DNA of 64,000 bases from Pseudomonas sp. GD03919 (GCF_029814935.1 NZ_CP104582.1:868001-932000); one strand, 5' to 3'. Positions 8,911 through 17,988 are shown, numbered from the stretch's first letter. Numbers and translations: made by a program. Notes: generated from the letters alone by a model not told the origin.

Positions 8911-10614
8911 TTAATCCTTGGTTACGCGGTTGACTTCCTCAAGGCTGGTGACCCCTTGCATGGCCTTGAGCAAAGCGGAGGTGCGTAGGTCATTAAAGCC
9001 GTCTTTACGCATCTGCGCGGCAATATCGATGGAGTTGCCTTCCTCCATGATAATCCGCTGCAGGTTGGGCGTGTTTTTAACCACTTCATAAATACCGACA
9101 CGCCCTTTGTAACCGCCCTTGCAGTTTTCACAGCCCACCGGGCCATAAATCTTGAAGCTGCCGATCTTGTCCTCGGGGAAGCCTTCGGCCAGTAGCGTCT
9201 CGCGCGGTACGTCCACTTCCTTCTTGCAGCTATTGCACAGCTTGCGTGCCAGGCGCTGGGCGATGATCAGGTTGACCGAGGTGGCGATGTTGAAGGAGGG
9301 TACGCCCATATTGCGCAAGCGGGTCAGGGTTTCCGCGGCGCTGTTGGTGTGCAGGGTGGACATCACCATATGCCCGGTCTGTGCGGCCTTGACTGCAATG
9401 GACGCGGTGTCCAGATCGCGGATCTCACCCACCATGATGATATCCGGGTCTTGGCGCAGAAAGGCGCGCAGCGCCTGGGTAAAATCCATGCCCTGCTTGG
9501 GATTCACGTTGACCTGGTTGATACCCTCCAGGTTGATCTCTACCGGGTCTTCGGCTGTGGAAATATTCACATCAGGCGTATTGAGGATGTTCAGGCCGGT
9601 GTACAGCGATACGGTTTTGCCCGAGCCAGTGGGGCCGGTGACCAGAATCATGCCCTGTGGTTGCTTGAGGGCAGCCATATAGAGTTCTTTCTGCTCTTCC
9701 TCATAGCCCAGGGCGTCGATGCCCATCTGCGCGCTGGTAGGGTCGAGAATTCGCATCACGATCTTCTCGCCCCACAGCGTGGGTAGGGTGTTGACCCGAA
9801 AATCGATGGCCTTGGTCTTGGAGATTTTCATCTTGATCCGACCGTCCTGCGGCTTGCGCCGTTCGGAGATATCCAGCGCGGCCATCACCTTGAGGCGGGC
9901 GGCAATTCGCGGCGCCAGCTGGATGGGCGGGCGAGCGACCTCATGGAGGATACCGTCGGTACGAAAGCGCACTCGATAGGCTTTTTCGTAAGGCTCGAAG
10001 TGCAGGTCCGATGAGCCGCCCTTGATGGCATCCAAAAGCATCTTGTTGACGAAGCGCACTACGGGCGCATCGTCAGCATCGGCGTTGCCGTCATTTATCT
10101 GCTTGTCGTCATCCACTGCCTGAACATCCAGGCCGTCCAGGTCGACATCGGCCAGCTCGTCCATGCTGCTATTGGCCGAGTCGAAGAACTTTTCGATGGC
10201 ATCACCGAGTTTGTCGTCCTCGACCAGAATGGCTTCTGTGGTCAGGCCGGTACTGAACTGTACGTCGGTGACAGCCTGGTGGTTGGACGGGTCGGAAAGG
10301 CCGACGAACAGCTTGTTGCCGCGACGCCAAAGTGGCAACACGCGATGCTGACGAACCAGTTTTTCGCTGATCAGGTCACGTGGCTGACCTTCCTTGTCGA
10401 GGGTGTTGAGGTCGAGAAAGGAAACGCCGAATTGCTCCGAGGCCAGTTCGGCCAGGGCGCGGCTCTTTACCAGCTTGTTCTGCACCAGGTAGGTCACCAG
10501 CGACAGCTTGTTGCGCTGGGCCTGCAGTTGCGCCTGTTGAGCGGCTTTTTCGTCCAGAAGCTCGGCCAGCACCATCTGCTTGGCCAGGCCGGAGAGAGAT
10601 ACGCTTTCGTTCAT
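8911..10614 (-). CDS. pilB: type IV pilus assembly ATPase PilB
   Basis: 567 residues, the extension motor of type IV pili. N-terminal MshEN/T2SSE-N domain, then the GspE ATPase core with Walker A GPTGSGKT, Walker B PDIIMVGEIRD, the Asp and His boxes, and a tetracysteine zinc site (CNSC and CENC) near residues 457-510. ATG at 10614 is used because it follows TGGAG by six bases and gives the expected family length; the frame runs 18 bp further upstream without a ribosome site. Divergent from pilA across a 221-bp regulatory region. Confidence 0.96.
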   Translation of the reverse strand: MNESVSLSGLAKQMVLAELLDEKAAQQAQLQAQRNKLSLVTYLVQNKLVKSRALAELASEQFGVSFLDLNTLDKEGQPRDLISEKLVRQHRVLPLWRRGNKLFVGLSDPSNHQAVTDVQFSTGLTTEAILVEDDKLGDAIEKFFDSANSSMDELADVDLDGLDVQAVDDDKQINDGNADADDAPVVRFVNKMLLDAIKGGSSDLHFEPYEKAYRVRFRTDGILHEVARPPIQLAPRIAARLKVMAALDISERRKPQDGRIKMKISKTKAIDFRVNTLPTLWGEKIVMRILDPTSAQMGIDALGYEEEQKELYMAALKQPQGMILVTGPTGSGKTVSLYTGLNILNTPDVNISTAEDPVEINLEGINQVNVNPKQGMDFTQALRAFLRQDPDIIMVGEIRDLDTASIAVKAAQTGHMVMSTLHTNSAAETLTRLRNMGVPSFNIATSVNLIIAQRLARKLCNSCKKEVDVPRETLLAEGFPEDKIGSFKIYGPVGCENCKGGYKGRVGIYEVVKNTPNLQRIIMEEGNSIDIAAQMRKDGFNDLRTSALLKAMQGVTSLEEVNRVTKD

Positions 10615-10773
10615 CGGGGGCTCCACACACAATGCCTGCCTTATAGCCTAGATGCTGGCGCCTGCCAAACCGCGTTTTGTCAGGTGACGAAAAAGGTCAG
10701 TTAGTGTCCATTGACGATGTTGCGAGCTGTGATAGGTCTGCTGAATAGTGCCGTCTGGCCTGGTTCGAAAAGT

Positions 10774-10789
10774 TGGCACGCCGGCTGCA
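10774..10789 (+). promoter_or_regulatory. sigma-54 promoter of pilA
   Basis: TGGCAC-N5-CTGCA with GG at 10775-10776 and GC at 10787-10788, exactly 10 bases apart as required for -24/-12 promoters. It is 47 bp upstream of pilA. RpoN with the PilS-PilR two-component system drives pilA in pseudomonads, so the same control is expected. Confidence 0.9.
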
Positions 10790-10835
10790 TTGTCCTGCTC
10801 AGGTCGCTGGACCTGTCCATTTTTAGGAGAGAAGA

Positions 10836-11282
10836 ATGAAAGCTCAACTGCAAAAGGGTTTCACCCTGATTGAACTGATGATCGTGGTTGCCATCATCGG
10901 TATCCTGGCTGCTATCGCCATCCCTCAGTATCAGAATTACATCGCTCGCAGCCAGTTCTCTGAGTCGCATGCTCTGCTGGGTGGTGCTCGTACTGCTGTT
11001 CAGGAGCGCATTGATCAAGGAGTAGCGTTTGCTGCATCGACTGGTGCCGCAACTGCAGCCAGCAACGCCCTCGGCCTGCAACTGACCGGCGAATATGGCG
11101 CCATCACAGCTCCCGGATACAACGGTACTGATGCAACCTACATGCTGCGCTATACCTTCGCTGCTACTGGTGTGAATGCGAATCTCGCAGGCGATACTGT
11201 TGATTACACTTATACTCGCGCCACCGGTCTGTGGTCTTGCGCAACTAGTGTTCCTGCGCAGTACGCTAGTAAGTGTGACTAG
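10836..11282 (+). CDS. pilA: type IV major pilin PilA
   Basis: 148-residue prepilin with the short leader MKAQLQKG cut before Phe, then the hydrophobic helix [19 protein letters not shown] with the essential Glu5. A C-terminal disulphide loop is formed by Cys in LWSCATS and the penultimate Cys of ASKCD. A strong AGGAGA site precedes the ATG by five bases. The mature part is rich in Thr/Ala/Gly and differs from its housekeeping neighbours, as usual for this variable antigen. No tfpO, tfpY or tfpZ accessory gene follows, resembling accessory-free pilin groups. The gene ends in its own terminator, after which the accessory island begins. Confidence 0.96.
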   Translation: MKAQLQKGFTLIELMIVVAIIGILAAIAIPQYQNYIARSQFSESHALLGGARTAVQERIDQGVAFAASTGAATAASNALGLQLTGEYGAITAPGYNGTDATYMLRYTFAATGVNANLAGDTVDYTYTRATGLWSCATSVPAQYASKCD

Positions 11283-11314
11283 GCCCCTACCCCGTAAGTT
11301 TGACGGTATATTAT

Positions 11315-11340
11315 GACGCCCCGCTGTGCGGGGCGTTTTT
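11315..11340 (+). terminator. rho-independent terminator of pilA
   Basis: GACGCCCCGC, loop TGT, GCGGGGCGTTTTT: strong GC stem and T run 33 bp after the pilA stop. Confidence 0.92.
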
Positions 11341-11440
11341 GTTGTGCGCCAGGCATGGCGCGTAGTGCCGTGACTGGCGCTGTTCGGCTCACTGTGGTGG
11401 TGAGTCGGACGATTTGGAGGTGAAAGTCCTCTACACACCC

Positions 11441-12175
11441 GGCAAACCCGGTAAGGCGGATCAACTCCGTAGGATGGATTAGCGAAGCGTAATCCGTCGT
11501 TCACCGCGAATCACGATATCCATTGCAACACTGAACGCCCTACCTTGCGCGGGGTGTTTTGCTCTCTGGATTTTGTGGTGTGCGGCTCTCGTTCGGCGCA
11601 TTACGCCTGCGGCTAATGCGCCCTACGGTTTACCTGATGTTGCCGGGGCTTGAGCTATTTCCGTGGCCGTCTAGGCTTGACCTTTTGGTGTTTCTGGAGG
11701 GGCAAACCCGGTAAGGCGGATCAACTCCGTAGGATGGATTAGCGAAGCGTAATCCGTCGTTCACCGCGAACCACGATATCCATTGCAACACTGAACGCCC
11801 TACCTTGCGCGGGGTGTTTTGCTCTCTGGAATTTGTGGTGTGCGGCTCTCGTTCGGCGCATTACGCCTGTGGCTAATGCGCCCTACGGTTTACCTGATGT
11901 TGCCGGGGCTTGAACCCGGTAAGGCGGATCAACTCCGTAGGATGGATTAGCGAAGCGTAATCCGTCGTTCACCGCGAATCACGATATCCATTGCAACACT
12001 GAACGCCCTACCTTGCGCGGGGTGTTTTGCTCTCTGGAGTTTGTGGTGTGCGGCTCTCGTTCGGCGCATTACGCCTGCGGCTAATGCGCCCTACGGGTTA
12101 CCTGATGTTGCCGGGGCTTGAGCTATTTCCGTGGCCGTCTAGGCTTGACCTTTTGGTGTTTCTGGAGGGGCAAGG
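11441..12175. repeat. three head-to-tail ~260-bp repeats upstream of the RAYT gene
   Basis: Copies begin near 11441, 11701 and 11909. Copies one and three are about 260 bp; copy two is about 208 bp and lacks the last ~52 bases (the segment with GAGCTATTTCCGTGG). Copies differ by only a few bases. Each carries two palindromes: GGATTAGCGAAGCGTAATCC and the perfect 9-bp stem GGCGCATTA...TAATGCGCC. The third copy runs straight into the ribosome site and ATG of the RAYT gene, so the repeat is also its promoter/leader. No protein is encoded in the repeats. Confidence 0.9.
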
Positions 12176-12706
12176 ATGCCGAACTATCGCCGTGCTTTCG
12201 CGCCGGGGGCGAGCTGGTTCTTTACCGTGAATCTGCTGCAACGCCGCCGCAATGATCTGTTGCTGCGGCATGTCGAGCTGTTGCGTGATGCGGTGCGGCG
12301 CGTGCATCGCGATTATCCGTTCACTATCGATGCGTGGGTGGTGCTGCCCGAACACATGCATTGCGTATGGACGTTGCCGCCTGGTGATGCGGATTACCCG
12401 TTGCGCTGGCGGCTGATCAAGACGTTTTTCTGCCGAGGGTTGCCCTCCGATGAATACCGTTCGCTGACGCGTTTGCGTCGCGGCGAACGGGGAATCTGGC
12501 AGCGGCGCTACTGGGAGCATCAACTGCGTGATGACGAGGACTTTCGCCGGCATATAGATTATGTCTACATCAACCCTTGCAAACACGGGCTGGTGGGGCG
12601 GGTGGCGGACTGGCCCCATTCGAGCTTTCACCGTGATGTGATGATGGGGCTTTACCCGGCGGATTGGGCGGGTGATATCGGGCTTGAGGTGCCGGGGGAT
12701 GGGTAG
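12176..12706 (+). CDS. REP-associated tyrosine transposase (RAYT, Y1_Tnp family)
   Basis: 176-residue single-domain HUH-type nuclease. The metal-binding H-x-H is in LPEHMHCVWTLP (about residue 60), and the catalytic Tyr lies in HIDYVYINPCKHGLVG (about residues 124-139). RAYTs bind and cut REP palindromes as single strands and are thought to spread them. The gene is flanked by matching palindromes on both sides (three copies upstream, one at 12724-12762), which makes it the probable enzyme for the GGCGCATTA repeat family. Start ATG follows GGAGGGGCAAGG closely. Length is usual for the family and the frame is intact. Confidence 0.9.
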   Translation: MPNYRRAFAPGASWFFTVNLLQRRRNDLLLRHVELLRDAVRRVHRDYPFTIDAWVVLPEHMHCVWTLPPGDADYPLRWRLIKTFFCRGLPSDEYRSLTRLRRGERGIWQRRYWEHQLRDDEDFRRHIDYVYINPCKHGLVGRVADWPHSSFHRDVMMGLYPADWAGDIGLEVPGDG

Positions 12707-12723
12707 GGGTAGGTCTCTGCATC

Positions 12724-12762
12724 GTTCGGCGCATTACGCCTGCGGCTAATGCGCCCTACGGT
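12724..12762. repeat. RAYT-type palindrome downstream of RAYT gene
   Basis: GGCGCATTACGCCTGCGGCT followed by AATGCGCC: the same 9-bp stem as in the upstream repeats. It sits 6 bp before the end of hicB and closes the RAYT locus. Confidence 0.85.
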
Positions 12763-12768
12763 TATGGC

Positions 12769-13113
12769 CTACGCATGTGCCTCGCGGCTCAGCACGTCGG
12801 CAACCCACTGGTTGATGCTCTTGTGCTCCAGTTCCGCTTTTACCGCGACCGTGGCGTGCAGCTCTGGCCCCAGGCGTAGGCTGAGCTTGCCGGAGTAGGT
12901 TTTTTGCGGCGGGCGATCCAGTTGAGCGCAGGTGTCGAGGTAGTCGTTCACTGCTTCTTCGAATGCCGTGCGAAGTTCCTGAACGGACTCACCATGAAAA
13001 TGAAAACCCACCACGTCGCGAATGCCGGCGATGTGACCAACGAAAAGGCCGTCTTCGTCGCTGTACTCGATGCGGGCTGCATAGCCCTTGTAAGTCATTG
13101 CATGCGCATTCAT
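12769..13113 (-). CDS. hicB: type II antitoxin HicB
   Basis: 114 residues. The N-terminal half (YAARIEYSDEDGLFVGHIAGI to FEEAVNDYLDTC) is the degraded RNase H-like HicB fold; the C-terminal half (SGKLSLRLGPELHATVAVKAE) is a ribbon-helix-helix DNA-binding domain. HicB neutralises the HicA mRNA interferase and represses the operon. The ATG overlaps the hicA stop by four bases, so the two are translated together with toxin first. An internal Met (MTYKGY) could also be the start. Confidence 0.85.
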   Translation of the reverse strand: MNAHAMTYKGYAARIEYSDEDGLFVGHIAGIRDVVGFHFHGESVQELRTAFEEAVNDYLDTCAQLDRPPQKTYSGKLSLRLGPELHATVAVKAELEHKSINQWVADVLSREAHA

Positions 13114-13382
13114 GGGGTAACTCCTGCTTGTTCAAGGAAGGCCCGTGCATCGCGAACCTGATACGGCTTGGCTTCCTTGTCGTGATGGGGGCGGTGAAAG
13201 GTGCCAACCACGCCATTCAGTTCGAAGCGTACGCGTGAGCCATTGCCCTCGATAGCTCTGGCGCCGGCCGCTACAAATAGCGATTCAATGCGGGACCACT
13301 CAAGTGTGCTCGGTACCGGCTTGGCGAAGACTGCTTTCAGGATAGATTGGCGAAGTCTAATCAGTCGTTTGCTACAGGCCAC
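13110..13382 (-). CDS. hicA: type II toxin HicA (mRNA interferase), start uncertain
   Basis: The HicA double-stranded RNA-binding-like domain is clear from LKAVFAKPVPSTLEW through the catalytic His in VVGTFHRPH to VRDARAFLEQAG. HicA cleaves mRNA when not bound by HicB. No ATG is in frame at the expected place. The frame is open far upstream, with an ATG at 13463 (117 aa) and a GTG at 13382 (90 aa) used here; the homologous part alone is about 76 residues and would begin near CTG at 13340. The extra N-terminal residues are encoded by a decayed copy of the RAYT repeat, so the original start may have been lost. Confidence 0.7.
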   Translation of the reverse strand: MACSKRLIRLRQSILKAVFAKPVPSTLEWSRIESLFVAAGARAIEGNGSRVRFELNGVVGTFHRPHHDKEAKPYQVRDARAFLEQAGVTP

Positions 13383-13515
13383 GATGTTTGCCGAAGTATC
13401 TGCGTGACGCCTGGAATGGAGCGTTCGGCTTTTGGGGCTGGGGCTAATCCGCCCTGCAGGCATCCGGCCTGGCTCTATTTCCTGCCGCCATGCAGCGGTC
13501 GTCTACATGGCGGTA
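13337..13515. repeat. degenerate fourth copy of the RAYT-associated repeat
   Basis: GGATAGATTGGCGAAGTCTA and the following bases align with the GGATGGATTAGCGAAGCG start of the 260-bp repeats; later GGCTCTATTTCCTG matches the repeat's distal segment. Many substitutions and gaps show age. It covers the expected start of hicA. Confidence 0.6.
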
Positions 13516-13581
13516 GGTTCGGCATTGTTTGGTGCTATAGCGGTTGGGATACACTTCTAAGCGTGTATGCGGAGGTTGGCT

Positions 13582-13980
13582 ATGAATAAGGTCGTGCTGG
13601 TCGAGTTACTGCGCTCGCGACTGGATGGTTTGCTGGCTATCTATGCCTTTGGCAGTCGTGTCCAGGGTACGGCAGGCGAAGGAAGTGATCTCGATTTGGC
13701 TGTATTGGTAAAAGGTTATGTTGATCCACTGGTGCTCTGGGAGCTTGCCAGCGAGGCTGCCGATATTGCAGGTTGTCCCGTCGATCTGTTGGATTTGCGC
13801 AGGGCCTCTACCGTGATGCAGCAGCAGGTGCTGACTAAAGGTGAGCGCTGGTGGGCTGCGCTAGGGAATGAGGCCGGTCTGTTCGAGTGCGCGGTGTTGA
13901 GCGAGAAGCTTGAGCTGGATCGGGCCAGGGCGCCTCTGTTGCGGGATATCGAGCGAGATGGGCGGGTGTATGGCCGATGA
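13582..13980 (+). CDS. mntA: minimal nucleotidyltransferase antitoxin MntA
   Basis: 132-residue protein of the MNT/KNTase superfamily. The active-site signature is complete: GS, ten residues, then DLD (GSRVQGTAGEGSDLDLAV). MntA-type proteins AMPylate the HEPN toxin HepT on its active-site Tyr and so silence it. The next gene is the HEPN partner, overlapping by 11 bases. ATG at 13582 is preferred to 13567 because it places the GS motif near residue 24 as in homologues. Order here is antitoxin then toxin. Confidence 0.85.
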   Translation: MNKVVLVELLRSRLDGLLAIYAFGSRVQGTAGEGSDLDLAVLVKGYVDPLVLWELASEAADIAGCPVDLLDLRRASTVMQQQVLTKGERWWAALGNEAGLFECAVLSEKLELDRARAPLLRDIERDGRVYGR

Positions 13981-14392
13981 TGTGTTGTTGAACAAGGCCG
14001 CAAGCATCGAGCGTGGCGTCAGGCGTGCGCGTGAGGAGTATGAGCGCGACCCGGCGAGTTTTGCAGAGGACTTTACTCGGCAGGATGCGGCCATTCTGAA
14101 TATCCAGCGCGCTTGCGAGGCGGCCCTGGATATGGGGCAGCATTTGATTCGGCGCGAGCGTCTCGGTATTCCGCAGAGTGCGCGCGATGTGTTTGCGCTG
14201 CTCGCCGCAGGCGGCTGGGTCGACAATAGCCTGGCCGAAGCGCTGAAGCGAATGGTGGGCTATCGCAATATTGCCGTTCATGAATACCAAGCGCTGCAGC
14301 TACCGATTACCGTGGCGGTCATTACCCGGCACCTGGATGAATTTCTCGATTATTCCAAGAGCATTCTGTTGAAGGATTCGCGGGAGGATTGA
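13970..14392 (+). CDS. hepT: HEPN-domain toxin HepT
   Basis: 140-residue all-alpha HEPN protein. The RNase motif R-x4-H-x-Y is intact in RNIAVHEY (about residues 103-110), the Tyr being the AMPylation site in characterised HepT/MntA pairs. Starts at 13970 inside the end of mntA; the frame is open further upstream but that part lies within mntA. Predicted to cleave RNA in the cytoplasm when not modified. An AT-rich, hairpin-like sequence (GAGG, T run, CCTC) follows the stop. Confidence 0.85.
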   Translation: MADDVLLNKAASIERGVRRAREEYERDPASFAEDFTRQDAAILNIQRACEAALDMGQHLIRRERLGIPQSARDVFALLAAGGWVDNSLAEALKRMVGYRNIAVHEYQALQLPITVAVITRHLDEFLDYSKSILLKDSRED

Positions 14393-14644
14393 GGTTTTTT
14401 CCTCAGAAAAACGTTGTCATATCCGCACAGGTGGGCGGCTGGTTTCGTGGTGAGCCTGCTATCGATTCGCCGCGAGGCGCGGCTCCTACTGGGTGGTGGC
14501 TGCCTTGACGTGTGAAGGCTGGGGGCGCCTTGCTATGCAGAAGTCCAGTTCCGGTGTAACAAGCTGGGATTTATAGGGCCCAGGGACAGGCCGCGATTTC
14601 CCCTGCTTCCGCTTATGGCGTGCGTGGTCTGTTCTGAAGCGTCC
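14393..14644. other. intergenic between HepT and PIN genes, half REP only
   Basis: Contains one half of a GTAGGAGC-type REP (GATTCGCCGCGAGGCGCGGC at about 14465-14484, then TCCTAC). Nothing else recognisable. Confidence 0.5.
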
Positions 14645-15034
14645 TTACTTGACGTGCCTGATTGGACCCGCGTACTTCGCTATGGCCAGATCGCTTGTGA
14701 CCAATATAAAGCCTTCAGTGGTGGCCTGAGCAATCAGCATTCGATCAAATGGGTCGTTATGTATAGGTGGAAGGGCGGCGGCTGCAATGCTGTGCTGCCC
14801 GGTCATTGCCAGCTCTTGATAGTCTGCATCGAGCAGTGCTCTTCTGAGTACTGCCGGGTCAAAGTGGAAGTGGGCCTTGCCCATGGCATGCTTGATGCCA
14901 ACCTCCCAGATGCTCGCAGCGCTGAAGAGCAGTTCGTTGTCGCGGTCGTTGATCAGATTGGCCGCGTCGGTTGGCAGTGAGGTGGGGGTAGCGCAGGCCC
15001 AGAGCAAAATATGAGTGTCGAGCAGCAGTTTCAT
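14645..15034 (-). CDS. PIN-domain toxin (VapC-like, type II)
   Basis: 129-residue PIN nuclease. First acidic residue in LLLDTHILLW (Asp6), the central Glu in SIWEVGIK (about residue 43) and the Asp pair in NDPFDRMLIAQA (about residues 93-97) make the metal site. Proteins of this subgroup pair with Phd/YefM antitoxins, as here, where the start overlaps the antitoxin stop by four bases (ATGA). Probably an RNase acting on tRNA or rRNA; the target is not predictable from sequence. Confidence 0.85.
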   Translation of the reverse strand: MKLLLDTHILLWACATPTSLPTDAANLINDRDNELLFSAASIWEVGIKHAMGKAHFHFDPAVLRRALLDADYQELAMTGQHSIAAAALPPIHNDPFDRMLIAQATTEGFILVTSDLAIAKYAGPIRHVK

Positions 15035-15288
15035 GCGCCGAACATCGACTCGATTTCATTCTGAAACGGTGTGTCAATGTCGTCTGGCACATTGAAAACG
15101 CCAGTCAGCATCCCGGTGCGAGGTTTGCTTTCCTGGTTGATCGAGATGACCTTCACCATCGGCTTGCCTGCCTTTGCGATGATAAACGGGCTGCCTTGGC
15201 TGGCATCGAGAATCAGTTGTGACAGGTGCGTCTTGGCGTCGTGAATATTGACCATTTTCGGGCTGTTGGTGGGGGTCTCGGTTTTCAT
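15031..15288 (-). CDS. Phd/YefM-family antitoxin
   Basis: 85 residues. The Phd/YefM DNA-binding fold is seen in MVNIHDAKTHLSQLILDA through PFIIAKAGKPMVKV; the C-terminal tail (TGVFNVPDDIDTPFQNEIES) is acidic and would wrap the PIN toxin. First gene of the pair, overlapping the toxin start by four bases. A perfect palindrome lies 13 bp upstream and is a likely autorepression site. Confidence 0.85.
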   Translation of the reverse strand: MKTETPTNSPKMVNIHDAKTHLSQLILDASQGSPFIIAKAGKPMVKVISINQESKPRTGMLTGVFNVPDDIDTPFQNEIESMFGA

Positions 15289-15301
15289 GGTGGAGCACCT
15301 G

Positions 15302-15323
15302 GTTAGCTAACTTGGTTAGTCTA
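15302..15323 (-). promoter_or_regulatory. palindromic operator of the Phd/PIN operon
   Basis: GTTAGCTAAC is a perfect palindrome, followed by the related half-site TTGGTTAG. It sits just upstream of the antitoxin start, where Phd-type proteins usually bind their own promoter. Binding is inferred. Confidence 0.5.
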
Positions 15324-15419
15324 TTCTCCGGCGTGCCTGTTCGCAATCGTTGGTGCTAGCCGTGGTTTCCTCCAGTTTTGTGGGTTGGCTTGAGCTCCAC
15401 GAGATGGCTTGAGGTGATT

Positions 15420-17988
15420 TGTCTCTGGTGTCAGGTGTGGGCTGCGTAACGACGGATTACGCTTCGCTGATCCATCCCGCGCAATGCCTTCATCGGCCCT
15501 GAAATTGTAGGAGCCCCGCCCCGGGGCGATTTTGGTAATCCGGTGCGATTTCGCTGAGGCTGCGATTCGCCGCGGGGCGCGGCTCCTACAGTGGGTCGGT
15601 GGCTTACTCTGGTGTCAGGTGTGGGCTGCGTAACGACGGATTACGCTCGCTAATCTATCCCGCGCGATGCCTTCAGCAGCCCTGAAAATTGTAGGAGCCC
15701 CGCCCCGGGGCGAATTTTTGTAATCCAGTGAGATTTCGGTGAGGCTGCGATTCGCCGCGAGGCGCGGCTCCTACAGTGGGTCGGTGGCTTACTCAGGTGC
15801 CAGGTGTGGGCTGCGTCCAGCGGATTACGCTCGCTGATACATCCCGCGCGATGCCTTCAGCGGCACTGAAATTGTAGGAGCCCCGCCCTGGGGCGAATTT
15901 TGGTAATCCGGTGCGATTTCGCTGAGGCCGCGATTCGCCGCGGGGCGCGGCTCCTACAGTGAGTCGGTGGCTTACTCTGGTGTCAGGTGTGGGCTGCGTC
16001 CAGCGGATTACGCTCGCTGATCCATCCCGCGCGATGCCTTCAGCAGCCCTGAAATTGTAGGAGCCCCGCCCCGGGGCGAATTTTGGTAATCCGGTGCGAT
16101 TTCGCTGAGGCTGCGATTCGCCGCGAGGCGCGGCTCCTACAGTGGGTCGGTGGCTTACTCTGGTGTCAGGTGTGGGCTGCGTCCAGCGGATTACGCTCGC
16201 TGATCCATCCCGCGCGATGCCATCAGCAGCCCTGAAATTGTAGGAGCCCCGCCCCGGGGCGAATTTTGGTAATCCAGCGCGATTTCGCTGAGGCTGCGAT
16301 TCGCCGCGGGGCGCGGCTCCTACAGTGGGTCGGTGGTTTACTCTGGTGTCAGGTGTGGGCTGCGTCCAGCGGATTACGCTCGCTGATCCATCCCGCGCGA
16401 TGCCTTCAGCGGCACTGAAATTGTAGGAGCCCCGCCCTGGGGCGAATTGTTTGTAATCCAGCGCGATTTCGCTGAGGCTGCGATTCGCCGCGAGGCGCGG
16501 CTCCTACAGTGGGTCGGTGGCTTACTCTGGTGTCAGGTGTGGGCTGCGTCCAGCGGATTACGCTCGCTAATCCATCCCGCGCGATGCCTTCAGCAGCCCT
16601 GAAATTGTAGGAGCCCCGCCCCGGGGCGAATTTTGGTAATCCAGCGCGATTTCGCTGAGGCCGCGATTCGCCGCGGGGCGCGGCTCCTACAGTGGGTCGG
16701 TGGCTTACTCTGGCGCCAGGTGTGGGCTGCGTCCAGCGGATTACGCTCGCTGATACATCCCGCGCGATGCCTTCATCGGCCCTGAAATTGTAGGAGCCCC
16801 GCCCCGGGGCGAATTTTGGTAATCCGGTGCGATTTCGCTGAGGCCGCGATTCGCCGCGAGGCGCGGCTCCTACAGTGGGTCGGTGGCTTACTCTGGTGTC
16901 AGGTGTGGGCTGCGTCCAGCGGATTACGCTCGCTGATCCATCCCGCGCGATGCCATCAGCGGCCCTGAAATTGTAGGAGCCCCGCCCCGGGGCGAATTTT
17001 TGTAATCCGGTGCGATTTCGCTGATGCCGCGATTCGCCGCGAGGCGCGGCTCCTACAGTGAGTCGGTGGCTTGCTCTGGTGTCAGGTGTGGGCTGCGTCC
17101 AGCGGATTACGCTTCGCTAATCCATCCCGCGCGATGCCATCAGCAGCCCTGAAATTGTAGGAGCCCCGCCCCGGGGCGAATTTTTGTAATCCAGTGCGAT
17201 TTCGCTGAGGCCGCGATTCGCCGCGAGGCGCGGCTCCTACAGTGGGTCGGTGGCTTACTCTGGTGTCAGGTGTGGGCTGCGTAACGACGGATTACGCTTC
17301 GCTGATCCATCCCGCGCGATGCCATCAGCAGCCCTGAAATTGTAGGAGCCCCGCCCCGGGGCGAATTTTGGTAATCCGGTGCGATTTCGCTGAGGCTGCG
17401 ATTCGCCGCGGGGCGCGGCTCCTACAGTGGGTCGGTGGCTTACTCAGGTGCCAGGTGTGGGCTGCGTCCAGCGGATTACGCTCGCTGATCCATCCCGCGC
17501 GATGCCTTCAGCGGCACTGAAATTGTAGGAGCCCCGCCCCGGGGCGAATTTTGGTAATCCAGCGCGATTTCGCTGATGCCGCGATTCGCCGCGGGGCGCG
17601 GCTCCTACAGTGAGTCGGTGGCTTACTCTGGTGTCAGGTGTGGGCTGCGTCCAGCGGATTACGCTCGCTGATCCATCCCGCGCGATGCCTTCAGCAGCCC
17701 TGAAATTGTAGGAGCCCCGCCCCGGGGCGAATTTTTGTAATCCGGTGCGATTTCGGTGAGGCCGCGATTCGCCGCGGGGCGCGGCTCCTACAGTGGGTCG
17801 GTGGCTTACTCTGGCGCCAGGTGTGGGCTGCGTCCAGCGGATTACGCTCGCTGATCCATCCCGCGCGATGCCTTCAGCAGCCCTGAAATTGTAGGAGCCC
17901 CGCCCCGGGGCGAATTTTTGTAATCCGGTGCGATTTCGCTGAGGTCGCGATTCGCCGCGGGGCGCGGCTCCTACAGTGAGTCGGTGGC
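15420..17988. repeat. array of ~14 tandem 183-bp composite REP units
   Basis: GTAGGAGCCCCGCC recurs at 15507, 15691, 15874, 16057, 16240, 16423, 16607, 16790, 16973, 17157, 17342, 17525, 17708 and 17891, spacing 183-185 bp. Each unit is a REP doublet (GTAGGAGC ... GGCTCCTAC, about 85 bp) joined to about 95 bp with the other palindrome family (GGATTACGCTCGCTGATCC or variants). Units differ by scattered substitutions (CAGCAGCCCT/CAGCGGCACT/CATCGGCCCT, GGGTCGG/GAGTCGG, GAGGCGC/GGGGCGC). No open frame is conserved. The array stops exactly at the stop codon of the duplicated nadC fragment. Confidence 0.95.

Noticed and set aside
11405..11440. Group II intron-like GGAGGTGAAAGTCCTC
   Set aside because: Only a short motif; no reverse transcriptase gene and no domain V/VI sequence nearby.
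15420..17988. Possible CRISPR array
   Set aside because: Regular spacing is present, but units are 183 bp and nearly identical throughout, with no unique spacers and no cas genes.
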